In this document: positions 8,156 through 17,795 of the stretch, one piece after another
Position numbering within the stretch: position 1 is the first letter of the stretch
Layout: every line of letters starts with the position of its first letter
From: Flavobacteriaceae bacterium
GTDB lineage: Bacteria; Bacteroidota; Bacteroidia; Flavobacteriales; Flavobacteriaceae
Direction of reading: 5' to 3'
NCBI GenBank assembly: GCA_022565635.1
Contig: JAIUMH010000006.1
Coordinates: forward strand, 1 to 48,043
DNA length: 48,043 nt
Program-made: the position numbers and the translations under genes
Notes under the pieces: model-generated
What the model saw: only the letters and a program-made list of their open reading frames with translations
Database searches by the model: none
Told to the model about the DNA's origin: nothing

Positions 8156-9442
8156 ATGCCATTAAAAGCTAACGACCCCAATAGAAAAACCTGGATAGAG
8201 ATTACAGACAACAGTGATTTTCCTATTCAAAATATACCCTTCGGCGTTTTTTTAACGCGTGATGATATTATTACCATTGGAACAAGAATTGGTGATACCG
8301 CAATCGATTTAGGTGCTTTGCATCAATTAGGTTATTTTGAAGGTATCCCACTTACAGATGATATCTTTTTACAAGATACATTAAATGATTTTATAGCCGA
8401 TGGAAGAAAAACTTGGCGCGCTGTAAGAGATCGTATTGCTGAAATTTTTGATAAAAATAATGAAACCCTAAAAAATAATGAAGAGCACAGAACACGTGTG
8501 CTTTTTACATTAGATGAAATTGAAATGCAAATGCCTGTTCAGGTAGGAGATTATACTGATTTTTATTCAAGCAAGGAACATGCAACTAATGTTGGAACTA
8601 TGTTTAGAGATCCTGACAATGCTTTGCTTCCTAATTGGCTTCATATTCCTGTAGGTTATCACGGAAGAAGCTCTTCTATTATTCCGAGTGGAATACCTAT
8701 TCATAGACCGCAAGGACAGAAACTACCACAGGGTGCAGATAAACCTATTTTTGGCCCCTCACGCCTTTTAGATTTTGAATTAGAAATGGCTTTTATTACT
8801 ACCGACTCTAATCAATTGGGTGAGCCTATTCCTATTGATGAAGCTGAAAGTTACATTTTTGGAATGGTTTTATTTAACGACTGGAGTGCTAGAGATATTC
8901 AAAAGTGGGAATACGTGCCACTTGGTCCGTTTTTAGCAAAGAATTTTGCTTCGTCAATTTCACCTTGGATAGTAACCTTAGATGCCTTAGAGCCTTTTAG
9001 AGTAGAAGGACCTAAGCCAGAAAAAGAACTTTTGCCATACCTTCAAACCTCAGGAAAAAAGAGCTTTGATATTAACTTAGAAGTAGGAATTACTCCTGAA
9101 AAAGGGGAAGAAACCGTTGTCTCTAAATCTAATTTTAAATATATGTATTGGAATATGAGTCAGCAGTTAGCTCATCATACAGTGAACGGTTGTCCTGTTA
9201 ATAGCGGAGACATGATGGCAAGTGGTACAATTTCTGGCCCCACACCAGATTCTTACGGGTCTATGTTAGAATTGTCTTGGAGAGGTTCAAAACCTATTAA
9301 ACTTAAAAATGGTGAAGAAAGAAAGTTTGTTGAAGATTATGATACAGTAACCATGAGAGGGTTTTGTCAAAATCATCAATCAAGAATTGGCTTTGGAGAA
9401 GTTTCTACTCAAGTTTTACCAGTTTTCAAACCCAAAAAATAA
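8156..9442 (+). CDS. fahA: Fumarylacetoacetase
   Basis: Hydrolyses fumarylacetoacetate to fumarate and acetoacetate, the last step of tyrosine/homogentisate breakdown. The open frame extends back to 8027, but the ATG at 8156 (MPLKANDPNRKTWIEI) gives 428 residues, the usual FAH length. That start also avoids overlap with glyA and leaves room for a promoter. The N-terminal domain (about 1-115) precedes the FAH fold. The signature is LFNDWSARDIQKWEYVPLGP, with SISPWIV, ELEMAF (metal ligands) and the C-terminal TMRGFC. A strong terminator follows. Other homogentisate genes are not in the window. Confidence 0.95.
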   Translation: MPLKANDPNRKTWIEITDNSDFPIQNIPFGVFLTRDDIITIGTRIGDTAIDLGALHQLGYFEGIPLTDDIFLQDTLNDFIADGRKTWRAVRDRIAEIFDKNNETLKNNEEHRTRVLFTLDEIEMQMPVQVGDYTDFYSSKEHATNVGTMFRDPDNALLPNWLHIPVGYHGRSSSIIPSGIPIHRPQGQKLPQGADKPIFGPSRLLDFELEMAFITTDSNQLGEPIPIDEAESYIFGMVLFNDWSARDIQKWEYVPLGPFLAKNFASSISPWIVTLDALEPFRVEGPKPEKELLPYLQTSGKKSFDINLEVGITPEKGEETVVSKSNFKYMYWNMSQQLAHHTVNGCPVNSGDMMASGTISGPTPDSYGSMLELSWRGSKPIKLKNGEERKFVEDYDTVTMRGFCQNHQSRIGFGEVSTQVLPVFKPKK

Positions 9443-9458
9443 TACACTTCAGTTTTAT

Positions 9459-9497
9459 AAAAAGTCCAAGGCAATCCTATTTTGTCTTGGACTTTTT
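9459..9497 (+). terminator. Intrinsic terminator after fahA
   Basis: A perfect 12-bp stem AAAAAGTCCAAG / CTTGGACTTTTT with a 15-base loop, 16 bases after the fahA stop. It covers the alternative upstream start of the next gene, so that start is rejected. Confidence 0.85.
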
Positions 9498-9511
9498 GTA
9501 TTTTTCAACCT

Positions 9512-10450
9512 ATGAAAGAACAATTTAAAAAAGTATATAATCAGCTATATAAAATCAAATTGATTAAAGTTATTGTTGATTCTGTTCAGGATTTTATCAA
9601 TAACGATTCTTCCAGCTTTGCAGCGGCCACAGCTTTTTATACAATTTTTAGCCTGCCTGCTTTTTTTATTATAATCCTTAATATTGGTTCTTATTTTTAC
9701 AATGAATCTGAAATTAAAGATGAATTGTTTATTCAGATTGAGGATTTGGCGGGAAAAGAAGCGGTAGTAAGTATAGAAGATATTTTAGATAATTTTACGG
9801 TTGATGACACTAGTTTTTTGTCTTATATTTTAGCGGTTGGTGTAATCTTATTTAGTGCAACCACTGTTTTTGTTAGCCTTCAAAGAGGAATTAATCACAT
9901 TTGGCACTTAAAAACCAAACCAGAAACAGGCATCATTAAGCAGATTTTTGATCGTTTATGGAGTTTTTCAGTGGTTTTTTCATTAGGATTTATATTGGTA
10001 ATTTCACTTTTACTAGAAACCTTAATCACCATTGTATTATCTCATTTCAATTTTATTTTAGACCACATTAATATCAATATTTCAAACGCTGTGCAGTTGG
10101 TTGTTGCTCAATTAGCCACTATTGTGATTTTTACTTTAATGTATCGAGTTTTACCGGATGCACGCGTAAAATGGAAAGATACTTGGATTGGCGCTATAGT
10201 TACTACCATTTTATTTGCTTTAGGTAAGTATGGTATAGGTTTGTATTTGGGAAATTCTGATTTAGGTAACACGTACGGTGCTGCTGGTTCATTGGTTATT
10301 CTGCTTATTTGGGTATATTATTCCGTTTTAATTTTCTTATTTGGTGGTCAAATCACTTATTATATAGCAACGTATTACGGAAATAATGTAAAACCGAAAA
10401 AATCTGCTATGATGGTAGAGCTAAAAGAGGTGAAAGAATTTGAGGATTAA
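9512..10450 (+). CDS. YihY/virulence factor BrkB family inner-membrane protein
   Basis: A 312-residue integral membrane protein of the YihY (BrkB, UPF0761) family. The start is placed at ATG 9512 (MKEQFKKVYNQLYK) because the longer frame from a TTG at 9482 begins inside the fahA terminator. A family-like N-terminal segment SSFAAATAFYTIFSLPAFFI is followed by about six hydrophobic segments, the motif LQRGINHIWHLK, and GAAGSLVILLIWVYYS near the end. Despite the old RNase BN label for E. coli YihY, the family's function is unknown. It converges on the porV2-like gene with 7 bases between stops. Confidence 0.85.
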   Translation: MKEQFKKVYNQLYKIKLIKVIVDSVQDFINNDSSSFAAATAFYTIFSLPAFFIIILNIGSYFYNESEIKDELFIQIEDLAGKEAVVSIEDILDNFTVDDTSFLSYILAVGVILFSATTVFVSLQRGINHIWHLKTKPETGIIKQIFDRLWSFSVVFSLGFILVISLLLETLITIVLSHFNFILDHININISNAVQLVVAQLATIVIFTLMYRVLPDARVKWKDTWIGAIVTTILFALGKYGIGLYLGNSDLGNTYGAAGSLVILLIWVYYSVLIFLFGGQITYYIATYYGNNVKPKKSAMMVELKEVKEFED

Positions 10451-10457
10451 TACCAAT

Positions 10458-11543
10458 TTATCTAAATACAGACCAATCTAATTTTAAAGAGAAAATGTTA
10501 GAATATAGCCCTACGCTTTGGTCACCAATATCCGTGAAAGCGTAGTCAATTTGAATGCCATTGTATCGAAAACCTACTCCAAAATTAGGTTGAAATCCTA
10601 TTGAAGTTCCGCCACCAAGTTGTTCTACATCTTGAAAGTTTCCTACACCACCACGTAAAAAAACCATTTTTGTATAATTGATTTCAAATCCAGCAGCAGG
10701 AGTTGCACTCATGTTATCGGAAGAAATAATATCATTAGTTCTAGCAAATCTAAAATCAAGATTTACAGCGGTTGTAAGTCCAAAATCTTTAGATAAATCA
10801 AAATCTCTTGCTATACCCATCTGAAGTTTTGGCAACGTAATTTCGGTTGTTTCAGGTCGTTCTTGATTTTGTCCTTCAATAGCACCGCTTATGGTTTCAA
10901 ATTCTGCTTCATTAATGGTCCAAGTATTATAAGTGGTGGTTATGTCTCTGGCCATTAATCCTAGCTTCCAATTGCCTTTATGGTATTGTAATCCTACATC
11001 AAAGCCAAATCCCCATGCATCTGCAAACTCCCCAATAACTCTTCTAATAACTTTTGCATTGGCACCAAGATTTAAACCTTCTATTCCTGTTTTTCTTGCA
11101 TAGGTAAGTGCAAATGCATAATCAGCTGCAGAAAATAAACTTATTCGGTCATAATCAATATTTCCTTGGCTATCTATAAGTTGGGTAGTATTCATAATAT
11201 CATCTACACCAAAACGGATAATGCTTAATCCAACAGCAGAATTTTCATCTATAGGCATAGCTCCGGCTACGTAATTGTAAGTAGCTATGTTGGCAAAATA
11301 ATTAGCGTGCATAGCAGCAAATTGATTATCTTCAATATTTACTAATCCTGCAGGATTCCAGTATACAGAATTTACATCTTCCGTTGATGCTGTAACTGCA
11401 TTGGCCATTCCAAAAGCAGCAGCATCAACACCTATATTCAAAAATTCATTTGAATATTTTCGTGCCGTCTGAGTGTATCCAGAAAACACAAAAAGAACGG
11501 CTATTAAAAGATATACTTTTTTCAATATGAAAGATTTTGACAA
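10458..11543 (-). CDS. PorV/PorQ-family outer-membrane protein (PorV2-like)
   Basis: A 361-residue protein with a signal peptide ending SGYTQ and a FadL-like beta-barrel, as in the PorV/PorQ (UPF0164) family of type IX secretion components. The hallmark N-terminus of the family is clear: FLNIGVDAAAFGMANAVTA, then SVYWNPAGLV. Later strands include GGVGNFQDVEQLGGGTSIGF and the C-terminal FSLKLDWSVFR. It resembles the paralogue called PorV2 rather than PorV itself, so a direct role in cargo release by the secretion system is uncertain. It is a lone gene. Confidence 0.85.
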   Translation of the reverse strand: MSKSFILKKVYLLIAVLFVFSGYTQTARKYSNEFLNIGVDAAAFGMANAVTASTEDVNSVYWNPAGLVNIEDNQFAAMHANYFANIATYNYVAGAMPIDENSAVGLSIIRFGVDDIMNTTQLIDSQGNIDYDRISLFSAADYAFALTYARKTGIEGLNLGANAKVIRRVIGEFADAWGFGFDVGLQYHKGNWKLGLMARDITTTYNTWTINEAEFETISGAIEGQNQERPETTEITLPKLQMGIARDFDLSKDFGLTTAVNLDFRFARTNDIISSDNMSATPAAGFEINYTKMVFLRGGVGNFQDVEQLGGGTSIGFQPNFGVGFRYNGIQIDYAFTDIGDQSVGLYSNIFSLKLDWSVFR

Positions 11544-11693
11544 ATATGCTATTTATTTACAATATTAAAAACTTATTTTGCATCTGAATATTGCGTGAAT
11601 GTCAAATAAATGTGAAAACAAATGGTTTTGTTTGTGTTCTGTAGTCTAATAAATTCATGAAGTATTTCTAACAACACCTAATATAATAAACAA

Positions 11694-12407
11694 ATGGTAA
11701 AACATATTCCTAATTTAATTACAAGTTTAAATCTTTTATGTGGCGGAATTGCCTGTATTTTTATGCTTGAAGGCCACATTCTACTAGCCTCCTTCTTAGT
11801 TGTTTTGGGTATTTTTTTCGACTTTTTTGATGGTTTAGCGGCTCGATTACTTAATGTTTCTTCAGAAATAGGACTTCAATTAGATTCATTAGCAGATTTA
11901 GTAACCAGTGGTTTGGTTCCTAGCCTTGGTGTTTTTTATTTGATTTCAGAGTTTACAACAGGTTATCAGTCTCATCAAATTCAGTTTTATTTTCCTTATG
12001 TTTCTTTTTTAATTTTAATAGGTTCTGCGTACAGACTTGCTAAATTTAATGTAGATGATAGGCAAACTTCTTCATTTATTGGCTTGCCTACACCATCTAA
12101 TGCGCTTTTAGTTCTATCTCTTTTATTGATTATTGAATATCAAAACCATCTTGTTGGTCATTCTTTTATTGCTAATTCTTACTTTTTAATGTTTTTTTCT
12201 GTAGTTAGTATGTGGTTATTAAACATGGAGGTTGCTTTGTTTGGTTTAAAGTTCAAAAACTTTTCAATACAAGAAAATTGGTATAGGTATGTAATATTAA
12301 TTTTGGGGATTGGCTTAATAAGCTTATTTACTTATTTAGGCGTATTTCTCACCATTATTGCATATATAATTCTGTCTTTAAGTATCCCTCAAAGCTCAAC
12401 TAAGTAG
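11694..12407 (+). CDS. pssA: CDP-diacylglycerol--serine O-phosphatidyltransferase
   Basis: A 237-residue multi-pass membrane enzyme that makes phosphatidylserine, the precursor of phosphatidylethanolamine. The CDP-alcohol phosphotransferase signature D-x2-DG-x2-AR-x8-G-x3-D-x3-D is complete: Asp43, Asp46-Gly47, Ala50-Arg51, Gly60, Asp64 and Asp68. The N-terminus NLITSLNLLCGGIA is typical of type II PssA. About seven hydrophobic segments follow. Its last 8 bases overlap the end of the converging AraC gene. Confidence 0.93.
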   Translation: MVKHIPNLITSLNLLCGGIACIFMLEGHILLASFLVVLGIFFDFFDGLAARLLNVSSEIGLQLDSLADLVTSGLVPSLGVFYLISEFTTGYQSHQIQFYFPYVSFLILIGSAYRLAKFNVDDRQTSSFIGLPTPSNALLVLSLLLIIEYQNHLVGHSFIANSYFLMFFSVVSMWLLNMEVALFGLKFKNFSIQENWYRYVILILGIGLISLFTYLGVFLTIIAYIILSLSIPQSSTK

Positions 12408-13314
12408 TTAAACTAAGTCTGTATTTTTGAGGTGTAATGCCTTCATTTTTTTTAAACATTCTAGTAAAATAACTAGCGCTATTAAAACCTGATTGTAAGG
12501 CAACGTCAACCATCTTTTTATTGGTGGTACGTATCAGTTTTTTTGCAAATTTAATGCGTTCATTATTTAGGTAATCGGTTGGAGTTTCACCAAAGGTGTT
12601 TTTGAATTTTTTATAAAAATTAGAACTGCTCATACAAGCTTTTTTAGCCAAGTCGTCAACAGAAAGATTTTCTTTGAAATTCTGGCGAATATACTTGATT
12701 ATAAAAGCCATTCTGTTGTTGTCAAAAAGCGAAGAAGTTTCGTTTAAGAGTGTCATTTTAGCTTTGGTTTGCAAAAGCCTAACTATTAATTCTTTAATCA
12801 TGATATCTAATAGTGCATCTTTTGCTTTAATGTTATTAATAAAAGTGCTCATTAAGCGTTGAATTAAATAATCAATATTTGGGTTGTTGTTAAGATGACA
12901 CGTTTCTTTTTGTAAATTAATTAGAAGCTTTTCATCTCCTTTAATTTCAGAGAGATTTTGGTAGAGGTGTATGGTCTCTTCAATTTTTTGGGCATCAATA
13001 CCTAAGGCTAAACACTGAGTAGGTTGACGTAAACTTGCTTCAGGAAAGTCAATAATCATTTTTTTACTAGAAGGTAGTACAACTGATTCTCCTGGTACAA
13101 AATCAAAACTTTTATGGTTTTCTAGATGCATTATTTTCTTTCCTGAAATCATACTTGCCAAAATGGGGAAATTAAATTCAAGATATACCGCTTCAGCCTT
13201 TTGGTAAGTTTCATATATATTCAATTCAGCAAATTCAGCACCGTACACGGTTCTGTTTTCAACAAGGGTTTCTATTTTACGAAGAGATTGATGCGTTTTG
13301 ATTAAATTATCCAT
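12400..13314 (-). CDS. AraC-family transcriptional regulator
   Basis: The preferred start is ATG 13314 (MDNLIKTHQSLRKIETLVEN), giving 304 residues. The frame continues to 13401, but the extra 29 residues are hydrophobic and low-complexity and would nearly touch the divergent aldehyde dehydrogenase. The N-terminal about 190 residues form a ligand-sensing domain of the AraC_N type. The C-terminal two helix-turn-helices are clear: LSVDDLAKKACMSSSNFYKK and MVDVALQSGFNSASYFTRMF, ending GITPQKYRL. Divergent from the aldehyde dehydrogenase/DUF779 pair, which it probably controls. Confidence 0.9.
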   Translation of the reverse strand: MDNLIKTHQSLRKIETLVENRTVYGAEFAELNIYETYQKAEAVYLEFNFPILASMISGKKIMHLENHKSFDFVPGESVVLPSSKKMIIDFPEASLRQPTQCLALGIDAQKIEETIHLYQNLSEIKGDEKLLINLQKETCHLNNNPNIDYLIQRLMSTFINNIKAKDALLDIMIKELIVRLLQTKAKMTLLNETSSLFDNNRMAFIIKYIRQNFKENLSVDDLAKKACMSSSNFYKKFKNTFGETPTDYLNNERIKFAKKLIRTTNKKMVDVALQSGFNSASYFTRMFKKNEGITPQKYRLSLTT

Positions 13315-13425
13315 AATGCTAATTTGTAATTTGATAGAATTGTACACTCTAAAAATAGAATAATTAAATTTTTTAATGAAATAAATGTATAGTTTTAACA
13401 CATTCTAATTTTAAAAATAAAAACG

Positions 13426-14925
13426 ATGAATTACACAAAACCAAATTTTAAAGAAAAGTATGGTAATTTTATTGGCGGAAAGTTTGTTGCTCCAAGGGGA
13501 GGACAATATTTTGAAAACACTTCGCCAACCAACAACCAACTCATAGCTAAGTATCCGCGTTCACAAAAAGAAGACGTAGATCATGCAATAGATGTAGCTA
13601 GAGAAGCTTTTGCCTCTTGGGGAAAAACAGCGGCAGCAGAACGCGCAGCTGTTTTAAATAAAATAGCAGATAAATTAGAGGAGCACTTAAATGAATTTGC
13701 GGCTATAGATACTTATGACAATGGTAAACCCATCCGCGAAACTGTAAATGCAGATGTTCCTTTAGCCATTGATCATTTTCGTTATTTTGCTGGGGTAATT
13801 AGAGCTGAAGAAGGTTCTGCAACCGAGTTAAATCAAAATACATTATCTCTCATAATCAAAGAACCATTAGGGGTTGTAGCGCAAATAATTCCGTGGAATT
13901 TTCCACTTTTAATGTTTGCATGGAAGGTGGCTCCTGCTTTGGCTGCAGGAAATTGTATTGTTTTAAAACCAGCTGAACAAACTCCAAGTTCTGTAACTTA
14001 TTTTGCCGAGGTTATGAGTGATATAATTCCTCCCGGTGTATTGAATATTGTTCATGGATTTGGCCCTGAAGCTGGAAAACCCTTAGCATCTAGCCCTAAA
14101 GTAAACAAGGTTGCATTTACAGGTGAAACTACAACAGGTCAGTTAATAATGCAGTACGCTTCTAAAAACCTAAATCCTGTAACCATGGAGCTTGGGGGTA
14201 AATCACCTAATATTTTCTTTAACTCTGTCATGGATCATGATGACGAATTTTTAGACAAATGTATTGAAGGGGCTGTATTATTTGCTTTTAATCAAGGCGA
14301 AGTGTGTACTTGTCCTTCTCGAATTTTAGTTCAAGAAGACATCTATGAAGATTTCATGAAACGTGTTGTTGAACGAACAAACGCCATTGTACAAGGTGAT
14401 CCGTTTGATATGAATACCCAAGTAGGGGCACAAGCTTCTAATGACCAATATGAAAAAATTCTTTCTTATTTTAAAATAGGAAAAGAAGAAGGAGCTGAAA
14501 TTTTAACAGGCGGCGAAGCATTTAAGGCTTCAGGTGAATATGCCGATGGATTTTATGTCCAACCAACAATTATGAAAGGCCATAATAAAATGCGTGTTTT
14601 TCAAGAAGAAATTTTTGGTCCTGTTGTTTCTGTTTGTACCTTTAAAGATGAAAAAGAAGCTTTAGAAATTGCCAACGATACACTTTATGGATTAGGTGCT
14701 GGTGTTTGGACGAGGGATGCGCATCAACTTTACCAGGTTCCTAGAGAAATAAAAGCCGGTAGAGTTTGGGTGAATTGTTACCATGATTATCCTGCTCATG
14801 CTCCATTTGGTGGATATAAAAAATCTGGATTTGGTAGAGAAAACCATTTAATGATGCTTGGGCATTATAGACAAACCAAGAACATGCTAATTTCTTATGA
14901 CAAGAATAAATTAGGGTTCTTTTAA
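13426..14925 (+). CDS. NAD-dependent aldehyde dehydrogenase (ExaC/AldA-like)
   Basis: A 499-residue class 3-like ALDH that oxidises aliphatic aldehydes such as acetaldehyde to acids. The catalytic pair is present: Glu255 in [10 protein letters not shown] and Cys294 in [11 protein letters not shown]. The cofactor motifs [20 protein letters not shown] and FTGETTTGQ are intact. The GEVCTCPSR form and the partnership with a DUF779 gene are typical of the acetaldehyde dehydrogenase subgroup (ExaC, AcoD). An AraC regulator lies divergently upstream. The physiological aldehyde is inferred, not shown. Confidence 0.93.
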   Translation: MNYTKPNFKEKYGNFIGGKFVAPRGGQYFENTSPTNNQLIAKYPRSQKEDVDHAIDVAREAFASWGKTAAAERAAVLNKIADKLEEHLNEFAAIDTYDNGKPIRETVNADVPLAIDHFRYFAGVIRAEEGSATELNQNTLSLIIKEPLGVVAQIIPWNFPLLMFAWKVAPALAAGNCIVLKPAEQTPSSVTYFAEVMSDIIPPGVLNIVHGFGPEAGKPLASSPKVNKVAFTGETTTGQLIMQYASKNLNPVTMELGGKSPNIFFNSVMDHDDEFLDKCIEGAVLFAFNQGEVCTCPSRILVQEDIYEDFMKRVVERTNAIVQGDPFDMNTQVGAQASNDQYEKILSYFKIGKEEGAEILTGGEAFKASGEYADGFYVQPTIMKGHNKMRVFQEEIFGPVVSVCTFKDEKEALEIANDTLYGLGAGVWTRDAHQLYQVPREIKAGRVWVNCYHDYPAHAPFGGYKKSGFGRENHLMMLGHYRQTKNMLISYDKNKLGFF

Positions 14926-14936
14926 AATTATATAAA

Positions 14937-15290
14937 ATGGAAGTAAAAAGAGTTGAAATTACAGAGGAAGCTAAAAGATTAGTTCTTCAACTAAGAGAAA
15001 AACATGGGGAAGTCATCTTTCATCAGAGTGGAGGCTGTTGTGATGGTTCTTCTCCTATGTTACTTCCTAAAGAAGATTTTTATACTGATGAATCCGATAT
15101 CCATTTAGGGAACATTGCGGGGGTTGATTTTTATATGAACGAAGCTCAATACGAATACTGGAAACACACTCATTTGACTATTGATGTAACCCAAGGTAGG
15201 GGAGCAAGTTTTTCTCTAGAAATTCCTGAAGGATATCGATTTATTGTTCATTCTAGATTATTTACCGAAGAAGAGAAAAAAAATATGTAA
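14937..15290 (+). CDS. DUF779 protein
   Basis: A 117-residue protein of the DUF779 family, 11 bases downstream of the aldehyde dehydrogenase stop. Visible features are VIFHQSGGCCDGSSPMLLP with a Cys-Cys pair, and YEYWKHTHLTIDVTQGRGAS. DUF779 genes recur beside ExaC-type aldehyde dehydrogenases; the biochemical role is unknown. Co-transcription with the dehydrogenase is very likely. A hairpin terminator follows. Confidence 0.9.
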   Translation: MEVKRVEITEEAKRLVLQLREKHGEVIFHQSGGCCDGSSPMLLPKEDFYTDESDIHLGNIAGVDFYMNEAQYEYWKHTHLTIDVTQGRGASFSLEIPEGYRFIVHSRLFTEEEKKNM

Positions 15291-15313
15291 TAAATTCTGA
15301 TTAATCATTCAAT

Positions 15314-15350
15314 AACCACCAAACATAATTTATTTGTTTTTGGTGGTTTT
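15314..15350 (+). terminator. Intrinsic terminator after the DUF779 gene
   Basis: Stem AACCACCAAA / TTTGGTGGTT followed by TTATTTTT. It overlaps the 3' end of the converging minus-strand gene. Confidence 0.7.
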
Positions 15351-15983
15351 ATTTTTGTCATAGTCTAAAATACAAGTAAGTTCACTCATAAAGTATAATT
15401 CTGGATATACATAATAATCATTTACTTCATCAAAAAGTTCACTTCTAAAAATGAAGTCCAATTGGTATTTTTTAGATTGAAGTGAGGCAATATAAACTTC
15501 AGAAGCCTGTAATTCTTTTATGCTTTTAGCATCTAATAAGAAAAAACCACGGTTGGTTATATTGGAATAGTTAGATTCTTTTTCGTTCACAAAACCACAA
15601 AGTTTTTCACCTACTTGAGGCAAACTAACATAATTTCCGTTTTTTAATCGAAAGGTAATTCTTGAGTTATTCCCAATACAAATTGGGCTTAAATTTTCTT
15701 CAGCATCTTCTGTAATTTCTATGTACAAAATTATTTGTTCATTGCTGTAGAGTAAACTAAAATCTATTACCCTACCTCGTAGCGGAGTAGTCCATTCTTC
15801 AACCATTACAGGCTCTGTCTGCAAGAATTCAATTTCTCCTTTTTTATTTTGATTAAATGCTAAGTATAAGCATTCTTTTTGTTCGTCCACAAAAACATCA
15901 TCTTCACTATAGTTCTTGTCTTGTGCCAAAGAGGAAGATATGAAACAGATAAAAATCAAAATTAAAAACGGATTTTTTTTCAT
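15330..15983 (-). CDS. Secreted four-cysteine protein (paralogue B)
   Basis: A 217-residue protein with a signal peptide ending SSSLAQ. It is clearly paralogous to the upstream neighbour at 15998-16603. The shared blocks are EPVMVEEW, GRVIDFSLL, a CIG motif, SLPQVGEKLCGF, FRSELFDEV and a final TCILDY. Four cysteines (in KECLY, PICIG, KLCGF and LTCIL) fall at the same places in both, so conserved disulfides are likely. No known family is recognised. It is the last gene of a minus-strand run that starts with a histidine kinase operon; spacing to its paralogue is 14 bases. Confidence 0.75.
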   Translation of the reverse strand: MKKNPFLILIFICFISSSLAQDKNYSEDDVFVDEQKECLYLAFNQNKKGEIEFLQTEPVMVEEWTTPLRGRVIDFSLLYSNEQIILYIEITEDAEENLSPICIGNNSRITFRLKNGNYVSLPQVGEKLCGFVNEKESNYSNITNRGFFLLDAKSIKELQASEVYIASLQSKKYQLDFIFRSELFDEVNDYYVYPELYFMSELTCILDYDKNKTTKNK

Positions 15984-15997
15984 AAGCTTACTAAGTA

Positions 15998-16603
15998 TTA
16001 ATCCTGAACAATGATTTTTGGGTTAACTACACAATCTAATTGATGTATAAAATACCTTGAAGGTTGAAGCATTTGGTTTTCTACATCGTCATACAATTGA
16101 GATTTCATAATAAATTCAAAGTTTAATTCTTCTGATGATAGCCGAGTAAATAAAACCTCATTGTTTTTTAAATCATCAAATTTATCTTCTGTAATTAAAA
16201 ACGAAGCCATGTTTTTTATATTGTTATATCCTGCTTCAGCTGAAGGGATATCGTATCCACATAATTTAGCTCCTATTTGAGGCAAGCTTATTTTTTCACC
16301 GTTACTCATGCTTAAAATTAATTCTGAGCCTTTACCTACGCAGGAGGGTAGTAGTTGGCTTTTTGAGTCCTTATAAATTTCAACATTTAAAATTACTAAT
16401 CCGCGTGTATTAAAAAGACTAAAATCAACAATCCTACCTTTATCTTGGTTTTGGGAGTTTTCTACCATGACTGACTCTGTGCGTAATTCTGCAATGTGTT
16501 TTTTGCTCCCCAATTTAACCTCAGCGTATCTGCAGTCGTCTTGTTGTGCAAATGCAAATGCTGTTGCTAAAATAAATAAGATAAGGTGTAAATGTTTCAT
16601 CAT
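15998..16603 (-). CDS. Secreted four-cysteine protein (paralogue A)
   Basis: A 201-residue protein with a signal peptide ending AFAFAQ. It matches paralogue B in the order ESVMVENS, GRIVDFSLF, SCVGKGSEL, SLPQIGAKLCGY, MKSQLYDDV and a final DCVV, with the same four cysteines. Its ATG overlaps the stop of the upstream methyltransferase as ATGA, so the two are translationally coupled. Function unknown. Periplasmic or extracellular location is predicted. Confidence 0.75.
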   Translation of the reverse strand: MMKHLHLILFILATAFAFAQQDDCRYAEVKLGSKKHIAELRTESVMVENSQNQDKGRIVDFSLFNTRGLVILNVEIYKDSKSQLLPSCVGKGSELILSMSNGEKISLPQIGAKLCGYDIPSAEAGYNNIKNMASFLITEDKFDDLKNNEVLFTRLSSEELNFEFIMKSQLYDDVENQMLQPSRYFIHQLDCVVNPKIIVQD

Positions 16604-17787
16604 ATTATTCGTTTACAAAGTATAACAATTTTTTTTCCTCCACAAGTTGTAAAAAAAACAAAGTCTTCTCCTCCCTCTTGTATTTTAAATTTTTGAATTA
16701 AATCCTTCACCAAAATAGGAAAATTCTTTTTTACAACATTCAGTTTCATAGATTTTAAACGCTTCTTGATAAGTTTTGTTTTATAATCCATCACCTCTGT
16801 AATTTCAAATACCTTGCCAGAAAAATTTTCTAAGTAGTTTTGACTAGTAAACAAGTGTGTGTGAGGGGCTAACTTATCTAATTTATAAAATTCACCAACC
16901 CAATTAAACATGCCCGATTTCATAATAGTACTCATAGGCTCATAGAGGTATTTTTGAGGATTTGAGTAGGTTGTAGTTGCTTGTTTTTCAAGCGTAAAAT
17001 CTCCTTCAAAAGTGCTTGTTTTACTTCCGTTTAAATCAACACACTTTAATTTTGGAATAGTTGTTTTAGAAGGTTTTCTAAAATCAACTAACCAAAGTAG
17101 TTCTTTTACTTCGTTTTTTACAGAAACTATGTGTATTTCATTTACTTGTTTCAATTCCTTTAGACCTAATTTCAAGTCTAAAAACGGACTGGTTTTTAGG
17201 AGTAGTTGATGGGTTTTGGAAGCCAATAAATCCCAATTCTCAATACTATCTGGAGTGCAATCTGAAAGCTGAAACACTTTGGTTTTATTTACATCTCTTC
17301 TAGAAGGGTCAATATAAATACAATCTGTTTTGTAAGTGATGTTTTTTAGATAATCAATGCTGTTTTCATTGATGAATCTTATGTTTGAAATATTCATTAG
17401 TTGGGCATTATGCGCTGCTAATTGAATTAAATCTGTATTGATTTCAACGTGGAATACTTGCTGAAAATACTGGGCAAAATGAAAGCTATCTATGCCGAAA
17501 CCGCCGGTTAAATCAATAAGTTTTTTGCCTGTTAGTAGTTTTGATTTGTATTTGGCAGTTGCTTCTGAAGATGTTTGCTCTAAATTGATTTGCGGAGGAA
17601 ATATAATTTCATCAATATTGACCCAGCTGGGTAATTTTTTAGCAAGGCGTTTTCTTGCGTTGATCTGATCAATCAAAAAATCAATAGGTATATCTTTAAA
17701 TGGACTCCCTTTTAAGATAAGCTGATGAGTGTCTTTGTCTCTGTTAACTTCAAGATAGTTCTTGATTTTTTCATCAATTATGTGCAT
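16600..17787 (-). CDS. THUMP-like class I SAM-dependent methyltransferase
   Basis: A 395-residue cytoplasmic protein. SAM motif I is DLTGGFGID at 92-100. The acidic residue after the second strand lies in VFHVEINTDLIQLAAHN, and the catalytic-type motif is DPSRRD beginning at Asp160. The C-terminal third matches what is called a THUMP-like domain in Bacteroidetes proteins of this type. The exact substrate, presumably RNA, is not established. It starts 8 bases after the response regulator and overlaps the next secreted-protein gene by 4, so it sits inside a signalling operon. Confidence 0.85.
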   Translation of the reverse strand: MHIIDEKIKNYLEVNRDKDTHQLILKGSPFKDIPIDFLIDQINARKRLAKKLPSWVNIDEIIFPPQINLEQTSSEATAKYKSKLLTGKKLIDLTGGFGIDSFHFAQYFQQVFHVEINTDLIQLAAHNAQLMNISNIRFINENSIDYLKNITYKTDCIYIDPSRRDVNKTKVFQLSDCTPDSIENWDLLASKTHQLLLKTSPFLDLKLGLKELKQVNEIHIVSVKNEVKELLWLVDFRKPSKTTIPKLKCVDLNGSKTSTFEGDFTLEKQATTTYSNPQKYLYEPMSTIMKSGMFNWVGEFYKLDKLAPHTHLFTSQNYLENFSGKVFEITEVMDYKTKLIKKRLKSMKLNVVKKNFPILVKDLIQKFKIQEGGEDFVFFTTCGGKKIVILCKRII

Positions 17788-17795
17788 GATTGAAA

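Noticed and set aside
9482-9511. Upstream TTG start of the YihY-family gene
   Set aside because: It lies inside the stem of the fahA terminator; ATG 9512 is the better start.
13315-13401. 29-residue N-terminal extension of the AraC regulator
   Set aside because: Low-complexity hydrophobic residues not typical of the family; it would leave only 24 bases to the divergent gene.
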